From the NCBI GenBank assembly GCA_016584495.1, contig WAID01000003.1, positions 1,488,001 through 1,552,000 on the forward strand: a DNA stretch of 64,000 nt, in the 5' to 3' direction. Below the pieces are notes generated by a model. The model worked only from the letters and a program-made list of their open reading frames with translations. It searched no databases and had not been told where the DNA came from. Shown here one piece after another: positions 48,706 to 58,231 of this stretch. Made by a program: the position numbers and the translations under genes. Source of the DNA: Celoporthe dispersa. Taxonomy: Eukaryota; Ascomycota; Sordariomycetes; Diaporthales; Cryphonectriaceae. Numbering within the stretch: position 1 is the stretch's first letter; each line of letters starts with the position of its first letter.

Positions 48706-50484
48706 TCACACGTCCAGCCTGCGGATGGTAATCTCCTCATGGCCCAGACGGACATATTTTGTAGCTGCTGCCTCCTTGACCCTCGTCTCCGCATCTAGCT
48801 TCTCCTTCGCCTGCCTCGCCAGCTCCTTGATCACGAGCCTCGTGCTCCTGGTAAACGTGTTGTACCACGATGCGTGCGGCTTGCACCGTCGGCGTTCGCA
48901 CATGCCCGCCGTCTCCATGTTGAGCTCCTTCCCGGCGGCCCCGGCATCCTCCTGGGCCTTCCACAGCTGCTCGTCGGAGAAGCTGCCCTCGGCACTTAGG
49001 CTGTTGCCCCTGTAGATGACCTCGCCCTGCGCCGACCTGGCGAATATGGAGAACTCGTTAGGGCAGCCGACGACGTCCAGGCGGCAGTCATAGCCGCACA
49101 CGTCTTTCTCGAAGAGGCCAGCAGTGATGGCCGCCCTGCGCCGCTCGTTCGCAAGGTCCAGCAGCTGTTGCATCTTCTTGTTCAGCACAATCTCCTCGGC
49201 CAGGGCATAGCGGTCCGAGGCGGATGTGGCCAAGAAGTCTTCCTCTTCAGGCGTGAGGACGTAGCATTGATCGACCTTGGCCCAGAAATCAGACGGAACG
49301 TCTGGGTGCTGTCAGTGAAGCTGTTCCTCATGCATGGTAACGTGGATACCCGGCCATGACATACGAAAAAGAAAAGGAAGAGAGAGGGAGAGAGAGAAGA
49401 AGAAGGGAGAAAGACAAGGTGTCTCACCAAATGGTATCTTGCCGATGCTCCAGGGCACCTCCCCCCTCGATGGAGCCGCGCAGATTAGAGCCGTCCAGCA
49501 AGCCCATAAACTGCTCCCTTGTGAGCTCCGTCCCCTTGGCCATCGCCTTCGCCTTCTCGGGGAACGACCGCACCAACAGCTCCCACCAGTCGTCTGCATG
49601 TCTGTCACTGCAGAAGACACTCAAGTACGCCCGCGACTTCACGGCGCCCTTCCTCCCCGCGTCCCCATCCTCGTACATCCGCGCGGCGTTCAGACAACCC
49701 TCCAGGGCACACGTCTTCTTGTACCTGGTGACATTGACGCCGTGGTTATCGGTGCAGCTGGGACACACATAACGCACGATGAGGGCCTCGCCGATGGTCT
49801 TATCAACGCCGACACACTCCCCGTGGAACCAGTCCTCGCAGACGTCACAGCTGATCATCCAGCGGTGGTCGTCTGGGCCGCGGCAGATGCAGTAGGGCCC
49901 GTGGTCGGACTCGTCGTACACGTGGCCCTCGCTGGCGCCGTCGATGTCGCTCGAGGCGGCGGTGGCAGCGAGAGGAGGGGACGTGGGGGTCTCGGCGGGG
50001 CCGAAGCTGGACTTCTTGCCGCCGCGCCCGCCGCGCCTGGAGGCTGACATGGCCGCCCTGGCACCTCCACGCGTGGCCCTGCCGGCACGTGACCCCCGCG
50101 GCCTCGACGGCTCGAGGTCTTCTTGACGAGCGCCGCCGTGCCTTTCTTCTTGGCGGCCCGCGCCGCGCCCGAGGGCTTCGCGGAGGGGGACGCTGCTGCT
50201 GATGAGCCGTCTAGCTGGGAGAAGAACGATGGCGTCTGTGACGAGCGAGGCTCGCTCTTGTTGGTGGTGGGTGTTGGCAGGCCGTCGGCCAAGGCCAGGT
50301 CCGGGATATCTGCCATGTCGGTCTCACCGTCGAAACCACTGCTGGTTTCCATCTTGATACTTGGGTCGGATGCCACTGAAGCAGCACCGCTAGGTTCAGC
50401 ATCCACATCAGTCGACGAAGGTGAGCCTGCTGAGGCCTGAAACGTGTGGGGGGAGTCAGAATAGGACCTGCTGTCGGAATCCAT
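48706..50484 (-). CDS. spp1: Set1/COMPASS complex subunit Spp1, PHD finger (two frameshifts)
   Basis: Homologue of yeast Spp1 / CXXC1, the PHD subunit of the H3K4 methyltransferase complex. Start MDSDSRSYSDS at 50484 (an upstream ATG at 50532 is possible). The N-terminus is disordered, then basic. PHD: YCICRGPDDHRWMISCDVCE, DWFHGECVGV, RYVCPSC (about residues 196-245). A second Cys/His cluster follows (CALEGCLNAARMY...FCSDRHADDWWELL). Intron 49302-49427 (GTGAGA...CCCAG). Exon 2 carries VPSDFWAKVDQCYV, SDRYALAEEIVLNKKMQQLL, GLFEKDVCGYDCRLDVVG, GMCERRRCKPHASW, and ends ITIRRLDV at 48706. The frame breaks at the C5 run 50093-50097 and the C6 run 49461-49466 (plus strand). Adding one base to each gives RRGRGGSRAGRATRGG and EVPWSIGKIPF-DVPSDFW, and makes the intron phase correct. 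Confidence 0.88.
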
Positions 50485-50993
50485 GATAGATATATGCCTG
50501 GCCACGGGGCGGTTGGCAGAGAAGGGAACCAAAAAAACAAAAGGCAGAAGCAGCGGTATTCAACTGGTCCAATGTCCCAAAAGGGTAAACAGGGAAACCT
50601 GCAGCATCAAAGGTGTTATCTGGACGATCATCTATAGTGTGGACTTGGGTAGAAAAGGCAGCTGGTGATGGCATATAATGTTGTTTGCTCCCTTGTGAAG
50701 GTCGTTGAAGGGGAGGTGGAGTTTGCAAGGCTGATTGGCTGTGCACGCGGACTCCGCTTAGGCCCCACTGGAGCCTTGAGAGCACAGGGATCAGGCACCC
50801 TGGAGAATAAATCGGAGACCCGGAAGGTGGTCTGTGCACCATGCAGGTCCTTTTTTTCTTCGATTTCTTTTCTGGTTGGCAGTCTGCAGTCTCTCAATAC
50901 AAGCTATTGGGCGAGAGACCTCGGGATAATCCTGCCCTGATCTTCATTTCTCTGCTGTGTCCTGTCCCTTATCCTACATCGATTGCACACAGC
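50485..50993. promoter_or_regulatory. divergent promoter, spp1 / sco1
   Basis: 509 bp between start codons on opposite strands. It contains an inverted CCAAT box (ATTGG, 50734-50738), the site type bound by the fungal HAP/CBC complex, which commonly controls respiratory genes such as sco1. T-rich sequence (50867-50885) and CT-rich sequence precede the sco1 start. Confidence 0.45.
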
Positions 50994-52043
50994 ATGTCTC
51001 GGTCCATAGCGCCCTCGAGGGCCCTGCTGCGCAGCTTCCACGACATCTCAGCAGCAGCACCAGCGAAGCCATGTCGTCGATTCCTATCCTCCTCACAGGG
51101 CTCCTCCAGAGAGAGGCCCACCGTTATACGACCGACTGCCCATTCCCAGAGGCACCAGCCCCTCGTTCAAAAGCGCTTCAAGTACAAGTCAGTCGAGGAG
51201 GCAAAGAGCCGGTACTCAGTAGGGGTATGCAGAGAGACCTAAACACCCGCTGTGCACTGCTGCACAACAGCAGCAGAGGAGCAGGAAAACCGAAGAGGAA
51301 GAGCTAACGTTGGACCGTGCCGCCACAGCCGTTCTCCTGGAAAGCGGCCGTGCTGTTCGTCGCGACGGCTGCCGGCCTGATGTGGTACTTCGAGTCCGAG
51401 AAGGGGCGCATGCAGAAGAAGCGGATAGCAGAGGCGAACAAGGCGGTCGGGAAACCCAAGGTGGGAGGATCATTCAACCTGGTGGACCAGGATGGTAAAC
51501 CCTTCACGGACGCCGACCTGAAGGGGCGGCACTCTCTGGTACGTCGCCGCCGCAACGCTGCGTGCCTGTGCAGTCTGCGCATCACCGCTCCTCGCTGATC
51601 CGCGACATGTTCTCACCTTGCCCTAGGTCTACTTCGGCTTTACGCACTGCCCCGACATCTGCCCCGAGGAGCTCGACAAGATGGCCATCATGTTTGACTA
51701 CGTCGAGAAGCAAGCACCGGGCGCACTGAACGCCGTATTCGTAACATGCGACCCTGCGCGCGACGGACCGGAGGAGCTGAAGACGTACCTAGCCGAATTC
51801 CACCCGAGGTTTGTGGGACTGACGGGAACATACGACGATATCAAGGCCATGTGCAAGGCGTACAGGGTATACTTCAGCACGCCGTCCAAGGTGGCGCCGG
51901 GACAGGACTATCTGGTGGACCACAGTATCTACTTCTACCTGATGGATCCCGAAGGCAATTTCGTGGAGGCGCTGGGACGACAACACTCGCCCGAGCAGGG
52001 CGCTCATATCATATCGGGTCACATCAAAACGTGGGACAGCTGA
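50994..52043 (+). CDS. sco1: Sco1 mitochondrial copper chaperone for cytochrome c oxidase
   Basis: Inner-membrane protein that delivers copper to the Cu(A) site of Cox2; 285 aa. Exons 50994-51224, 51329-51538 and 51627-52043; introns GTATGC...GCCACAG (branch GCTAAC) and GTACGT...CCCTAG, all phase 0, no frameshift. The N-terminus is Arg/Ser-rich without acidic residues at the start (MSRSIAPSRALLRSFHD), a mitochondrial presequence. One membrane segment lies at about 82-98 (KAAVLFVATAAGLMWYF). Thioredoxin-like domain: GGSFNLVDQDGKPFTDADL, VYFGFTHCPDIC with the copper ligands C155 and C159, FVTCDPARDGPEELKTYL, and ligand H246 in DYLVDHSIYFYLMDPEG. Ends ISGHIKTWDS. The start was chosen as the first ATG giving the presequence. 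Confidence 0.95.
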
Positions 52044-52060
52044 AGGACGACCGGGTGGGA

Positions 52061-52100
<40 letters not shown>

Positions 52101-53233
52101 AGAGAAAAACCATGGCGTTCTGGGTTCTCCACTCACACAGAACTGAGAAACATTGCACGAAAGGCAATGCATATATGTACTGTATGAATGCTGCCAGATA
52201 TACCCCAGATCTTGCAGGCCAAGCAGCTAGGCTGCATAGGCTCTGGACATTGCAGAGAGATGCTCTTTCGAGAATAGCTGCAGGTGATGCCCTGCAATCA
52301 TTGGAGAGAAGCAATCACGTCATTATGCTGATGGAACCCTGCAGCCTCGATCTGGACCTCCAGCTGCAGTGCGGCTCTTCACCATGCTCCAGGGCAATGC
52401 AGGCTGACTTGTCACCACTGCACTGCAGAGAGGAGAAACCTCAGATCATGGAAACTGCCATGAGATGCACAATGACTTCAGCCTGTCCTGATAGGCTCGA
52501 CAGGAGCCAGCCAGCCAGCCAGGTTGGCCATATCTTGCCACCAGAGAGGGCGCGAAAACGTAATGCAGCGATGTTTCATGGGAGGTGGGGGTTACGTCAC
52601 TTTTTCGGGCCCAACCGAGTTGACGCCCACTACAGCTCTGGAGCTTTGGAGGGGCTGTGCCAGGGCTATCGATACTGCTAATGTTCTAGCAGACATGACC
52701 AATCGATACATGAAGATAGAGCACGCCTCTGGGGCCAGAAAGAAAGAAAGAGAAAGGAAAGGAAGAAAAAAAAACCACCAAAACCAACCACCCCCCACCA
52801 AAAACCCTTAAACCCTGTCTTGTCCCTTCGCCCTGTCATGTGCCTCAATAATTTCGCAGAGCGACCTGGTTGATTTGACCTGAAAACAACCGCATCTCGT
52901 ATGCCTGAGCAATTCTCTCCTAACTTCCAACAGAGAATTTGTTGTTCCCTACCGTCATACCAGCATTTTTATAGTACGTCGAGTTTATGACAATAGCAGA
53001 TCCCTGTGCGTATCTATCTATCTTGTGCCCATCCCTGGCTGCCGCTGCCCGTATCATAGCTTCTTATCTGACTCAAAAACACTCAGTCCCGAGCTGTATT
53101 ACCGTCTCTAACCTACCTCCCTTCTCGTCCTCCTCCGCCCTCTCCAGCATCGAGCTCGATCTGGTTCCGACAGGCCTCGTTGCACAGGCTTGAGCAGGAC
53201 ACTGCTTGGGGGAGAAGAAAAATCGCCTCAGAG
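52044..53233. other. intergenic, GA microsatellite, no gene seen
   Basis: A (GA)n tract at 52063-52096 directly follows the sco1 stop, in the 3' UTR. 52160-52480 is rich in CTGCA words, with no repeat unit I could define. 52740-52810 is A/C-rich. The right end is the choline kinase leader. Confidence 0.5.
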
Positions 53234-53933
53234 ATGTCTACATCCACGACTCCCATCCTCAACGCCCAGGGCCAACCCATCAGGTCTGCCCTGAAAACCG
53301 ACGACGATGTCGCGCGCACGCCTCCCAGTGGGCCCGTGAAGGGTAAGCACATCCCCCGAAACCTGCGAGGAGGCTTCCTGCCTCCTCCGTCTCACCCAAA
53401 ATCATATCATTCTCGTTCCTGCCTGTCCAACATGGCACAGCGCAAGTGCTGATGACCCGTGTTTGCTTTGGTGTCTTGCAGCGCTCCCGGGCCTTGCGTG
53501 ACTGAGGCATTCTCATATGGAGATCCTCCAAGTGCTGGAATCCTGTTATGACCGTGGCGAGGGCATGAGGCTCTGTAGTGCTTGATCCTCACCAGGTAAA
53601 CGCTCCGCCTCCTCTCGGGAGTCAGCCTGCAGACTTTCTCCTCCTAGCTGTCTGCTCATGCCCTGCGACTCACGCTGACACCACAGCTCATTACAGCCGT
53701 CCAGATCGCCGAGCCAGAACCTCCTGCACACGAAGAGCCAATGTTCAAGAGACAGTTTTCTGCCAGCGTGGGGGGAAACGTCTCAGCGGAAGACCACCCA
53801 TACCCACCGGCAGCTCCTCGCGCTCCTCGCTGCTCTCCTTGAGCAGTATCGAAGCCTTGGACTTGTGCTCGCAGCAGAGCGGCTCGTCTCTAGGCCAACC
53901 ACCCCCCGAGAGCCCAGGCCAGATAGGTGCTGG

Positions 53934-53971
<38 letters not shown>

Positions 53972-56117
53972 GCCCGGATCAGCAACACTCCCACAGGGTG
54001 GACCGCGCCTCGGAGAAGCTGGTCACCCAGATAGCCGAGTGGCTCCAGCGCGAGAAGGCCAAGAGGGAATCCAGAAAGCCAAGGAGACACCACCATTACC
54101 ACCGCCACCACCACCTCCGCCGGAAACATGATAAGCCACAGCCTCAAGAAGATCCGATCCCGGAGCAGTCAGAGCCGGAGATTGATATCTCGCTTCAGCG
54201 AACGACTTCGGTCGAGTCCAATTCCAGTGATGTGTCTCTGGACCGGCTGCAGCGCATCCTGGAAGATAGCATGTCCGCACTGGGCCTCAACTCGATACCG
54301 CATTTTGGGCTAAGGATGGGCAGGCGGTCTTCGCATCGTAGCAAGAAACATGCCTCACGGTCGTCGCTGCATCTGGCTCGTGCAGCTTCATCTGACACAG
54401 ACTACGTCGACGGCGACGCTATCGTACCAAGCTGCGATGCTATACTGGACAACACCCTGACGCTTAAATACTGCCAAGGCACCGCGGACGATTCCATTTC
54501 GGTGTCGAGCCGGCGGGAAGAGAAGGAGAGACAGGTGTGGCTCACCTTCAAGAACGAGATCATCCGCCTGGCACATACTCTGAGGCTGAAGGGCTGGAGA
54601 CGTGTTCCGCTGGACTCTGGGGACGATATCTGTGTCGAACGACTGAGCGGGGCCCTGACGAACGCGGTCTACGTTGTCACCCCTCCTGAGAACTTGCCCG
54701 AGCCTGCCGAGCCCGTCACGAAAAAAGAAACCCCCAAAGCTGCTCCTGCGCATATACGGTCCGAATGTGGAGCATTTGATCGATCGCGACAATGAGCTCA
54801 TGATCCTCAAGCGCCTCGCAAGGAAGAAGATCGGGCCGCGACTACTGGGCACCTTCACGAATGGTCGCTTCGAGCAGTACTTCAACGCTGCACCCCTGAC
54901 GCCAGAGTCCCTACGCGAGCCGGGGACGTCCAAGCAGATTGCGAAGCGTATGCGTGAGCTCCATGATGGCGTCGACCTTCTCGAGGAGGAGAAGGACGAG
55001 GGCCCGACGGTGTTTAAGAACTGGGACTGCTGGGTGGACAATGTTGCGAAGAGGACACTTTACCTCGACCACCTAATCTCCATTGAGAAGGCCAATACTC
55101 CTCTTGAGTCCACTGAATCGTGGAAAACCCAGGGCTACGTATGTGGCGTGGAGTGGCCCAAGTTCAAGGCCATGGTTGACAAGTACCGCAAGTTCCTGGT
55201 CCAGTCCTATGGTGGGCCAGCCGCACTGCGCAACAAGCTTGTTTTCGCGCACAACGACGTAGGTCTTGGCTGCCTCTCCATGTTTGTCCTCCTGTCCATG
55301 CTCACATCACATATAGACCCAATATGGCAACATTCTCCGTGTCCGCCCAGACGACGAGCGCTCGCCGCTTCTGCAGCCCGAAAACGTACACAAACAACTG
55401 ATCGTTATCGACTTCGAATACGCCTCGGCGAATACCCCGGGTCTCGAGTTTGCAAACCATTTCACTGAATGGGCGTACAACTATCACGACGCAAACACCT
55501 CCTACGCATGCAACGCCGAGGGGCGCTATCCCAGCCTCGAGGAGCAGCAGCGATTCATCAAAGCCTATGTGAACCACCGCCCTAGATCCATGAATACGCC
55601 GTCGTCCGCCTCTGACGACGTGACGCCATCCGGAACGCCGCTCCTGGGCCCACAGCAGACGCAGCCGCCCATGTCCACGCCCAGCTCCAGCTCCATCGTG
55701 GAGTTCATGCTGGACGCACGCGTGCCACCCGGTGGGTGGAAGGAGGAGGAACGACGGGCGGCGGAGCTGAGCGACGCTAAGGTAGAGGATCTCATTCGCG
55801 AGACGAGGCTGTGGCGCGCGATGAACAGCGCGCAGTGGGTGGCCTGGGGCATCGTGCAGGCCAAGATCCCTGGGTATACGGATGCCGACGGAGGCAGCGA
55901 GCCTGCGCCGCCCTCGCCCGTAGGATCCGAGGCGACGGTCACGGGGGAGAATGGCAGTATCGGCGACAGCGGAGACGACGAGGAGGGCTTCGATTACCTG
56001 CGGTATGCGCATGACCGGGCGCTGTTCTTCTGGGGAGACTGTGTCCAGGCGGGACTTGTCAAGATGGAGGAGCTGCCCGAGGGACTGAGGGGCCGCCTCA
56101 AGATTGTAGAGTACTGA
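53234..56117 (+). CDS. choline kinase (two compensating frameshifts)
   Basis: Phosphorylates choline (and perhaps ethanolamine), first step of the CDP-choline route to phosphatidylcholine; about 823 aa. Exon 1 53234-53342, intron 53343-53696 (354 nt, GTAAGC...TTACAG), exon 2 53697-55258, intron 55259-55316 (GTAGGT...ATATAG), exon 3 55317-56117. The long disordered N-terminus contains Q12. Kinase region: RREEKERQVWLTFKNEIIRL, ERLSGALTNAVYVV, LLLRIYGPNVEHLIDR, KKIGPRLLGTFTNGRFEQYF, KQIAKRMRELHDG, VFAHND-TQYGNIL (Brenner motif, D about 557), LIVIDFEYAS (D about 589), GLEFANHFTEWAYNYHD, ending AHDRALFFWGDCVQAG...LKIVEY. The frame is restored by one more G in the G6 run 53770-53775 (SVGG-KRLSGRPPIPTG) and one fewer A in the A6 run 54721-54726 (EPVTKKKPPKLLLRIYG). 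Confidence 0.9.
53935..53970 (+). repeat. pure (CAG)12 tract in choline kinase
   Basis: Twelve uninterrupted CAG codons encoding Q12 in the disordered N-terminal region of the choline kinase. Confidence 0.9.
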
Positions 56118-57643
56118 CGGGGTGCAACATGACGATGGGGGCCTGGACAGGATTGGCCGAGGCGCTGTGGAGATCAGAGGCCGGGCGGGAAGCTCAGACA
56201 ACAAGGTAGAATGAACCGTATCGCAAGCTGATGAATGCTACCAGGCATATATATGAGGCATTGCGGGAGGGTGATTGACTTGAGTAGGCATGTAAGGCGA
56301 ACCAAATCGCCACCCGGCCTCCCTTTTGATGAGAAGAAAAGAACAGAAAAGGAGCAAAATAGAGCACATTTCTGCCTGGGCAATACGAACATCAACACAA
56401 ATCATTGGACCCATCAGCCAGAAACAACAATCTTTTTCATTTCATGGTATTCAGTCATATGAAGGCCATCCGCTCTCTCTTTGTCAGTATAAGCCATTAT
56501 TATCAGATAGTCCGCCAACAGCAGATCAGGAGAGGAAGTAACACACACACCAAGAAAGAAAAAAAAAAAGAAAAAAAAAAAGAAAGGGAACCAAACAAAG
56601 GTTGAAGAAAGAATAAGAGTTGACACAGGGTAAAAACGTAACGCAGCCGCTAAGAAGATGCAGAAACCTTTGGTCGGTACACGTATCCAGACACGAAGAC
56701 AAAAAGAAGAAGAAAAAAATCAAAGAAGGATTAATATCTCGCATAGGCATTCGTCGTCATGGCGGGTCGTAGATGAGTGGCCGCGAGGCTCAGATGATGG
56801 GGTCGATCCCAGTCCTCTCTCTTTTTTTCCCCTTCTGATTTGCCAATTCCCTCCTCCCTTTTTTTTTTTTTTTCCTTCCGGAATTTTTCTTGATTTCACC
56901 CCTCCTTCTGTCGGAGTGGTTTGGTTTTTTTTTTTTTGCGTTCGTTTCAGTAAACCATTCCCAGCAGCCGCGAGGCCCGAAATGCGATCTTTGAGACATG
57001 TAGAATGGACCAAGACCCTCCTTCGCCTCTTTTCCCCGGTGTGTTGATGATATGATACAAGGGAGACAGAGAACGGACCAAAAAAAAAAAAAAAGGAAAA
57101 AAAAGAGGAAAAGATGAAATTAAAAGACACAGAAAGAAAAAGCGACATCTCTTGTTGGAGCGGCGGATTGTGGAACCGCTCGTGACGATTGTCTAAGGGT
57201 CCCTCCTTATACTCGTGGCAGCCTCGTCTTCAGTGGTGGGAAGGGCTGGGCGCCGGGCCTGATGCCCCACGCAGGGCAAGCTGCGGTGCTGTTCTTTCCC
57301 GGGACTGCTTGTCCGTCAATACAAAAAGGCCCTCTGCCCCCCCTCCCCTCCACAGGATCGGGACTTTTTGTTCTTGTGCGCCTCGAATCATTAGCCGCAT
57401 GGCCTCGCCTCTCGCGTGGCCTACCCTCTCTTTGGTTTTTGTGGAGAGCGGCGTTCGCGGCTGTTCGGACATTGCATTCCAATAGCTGGATTCCTTGTAC
57501 GACGGTCGACCGCGTACTTATGTCTCCGGCTGCCCAGGGTGCCTCTGCCAGGGGCGAAGGCTCTGTGTTCCTCCTCTCTCTTGTGTTCCACCTCTTGTAA
57601 GATCGTTTCTTTCCCCTTAAATCTCTTGTGGCGTGCCTGAGCC
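56118..57643. other. intergenic between convergent genes, no gene seen
   Basis: 3' UTRs of choline kinase (+) and the CNL1-like gene (-). It has A-rich 56555-56590 and 57080-57130 and T-rich 56815-56940 stretches. No coding region recognised. Confidence 0.5.
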
Positions 57644-58231
57644 TCAGTGCCTTTCCCTCCGCGATGATGTGTGCTGCGATGTATGATGCGACGACGAGTG
57701 ATGGTGTCTCGAATGGCCGTGCGACGAGTGACGGTGTCTGCCGCTGCTGCTCGAGTGGTGGTGTCCGCTGCTCGGCTGCGATGCGTCCAGGGCGCGCTCC
57801 ATCTCCTGAACCCTCTGGCGGAACCCCCTCACGATGTCCCTGATGTGACGTATGCGGTCGAACTCGGTCTCGAGCTCATCGATCTGGCCCATGATGGTGT
57901 GAAACCTGAGGATCTCGGCGTCGGCGTTGTCGATCAGGTTCCCGGCCTGGTCGTACACGGCCATGGTGACCTGCTGCGACTGCTCCGTCAGGTGGTCGAG
58001 CTGCTGGGAGATCTGCTGCATCAGCCTCTCGAAGTGCCGCCCCAGCTGTGCGAGCGACCCCGAGTCGAGGAGCAGGAGGCCCTGCGAGGAGGCGCGGCTC
58101 GCAGCGCGCGATGAGCTCGACCCGCCTGCCGCCTCTCTCTGTGCGTGCTGTAGGGCGACGATCTCGTCGCCTGAGAGGCCTAGCTGACTGACGGACACTG
58201 CATTGGGCACAGCCTGAGACGACGAAGACAT
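57644..58231 (-). CDS. BLOC-1 subunit CNL1-like coiled-coil protein
   Basis: Single-exon protein of 195 aa, MSSSSQAVPNAVSVSQLGLS at 58231. A short polar N-terminus (SSRAASRASSQGLLLLD) leads into a long helical region, residues about 60-150: SLAQLGRHFERLMQQISQQL, YDQAGNLIDNADAEILRFHT, IDELETEFDRIRHIRDIVRG, FRQRVQEMERAL. This pattern matches the fungal CNL1 (BLOC1S4-related) family, a subunit of the BLOC-1 complex in endosomal sorting; recognition is from memory and not certain. The C-terminus (about 154-195) is a His/Ser/Arg-rich tail (SGHHHSSSSGRHRHSSHGHS). No frameshift. The ATG is the first in the frame and gives the expected N-terminus. Convergent with choline kinase. Confidence 0.7.
   Translation of the reverse strand: MSSSSQAVPNAVSVSQLGLSGDEIVALQHAQREAAGGSSSSRAASRASSQGLLLLDSGSLAQLGRHFERLMQQISQQLDHLTEQSQQVTMAVYDQAGNLIDNADAEILRFHTIMGQIDELETEFDRIRHIRDIVRGFRQRVQEMERALDASQPSSGHHHSSSSGRHRHSSHGHSRHHHSSSHHTSQHTSSRRERH

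Noticed and set aside
49334..50047. Plus-strand 237-codon frame opposite SPP1
   Set aside because: Runs through the GA microsatellite and opposite the PHD exon; no protein features.
51746..52681. 311-codon plus frame overlapping the last SCO1 exon
   Set aside because: Out of frame with SCO1, passes through a (GA)n tract and lacks family features.
3375..54726. Programmed ribosomal frameshifting as an explanation for the broken genes
   Set aside because: Sites lack a common slippery heptamer or downstream structure, need both +1 and -1 changes, and affect unrelated genes; homopolymer error is simpler.
55302..56204. 300-codon antisense frame opposite choline kinase
   Set aside because: Shadow of exon 3.
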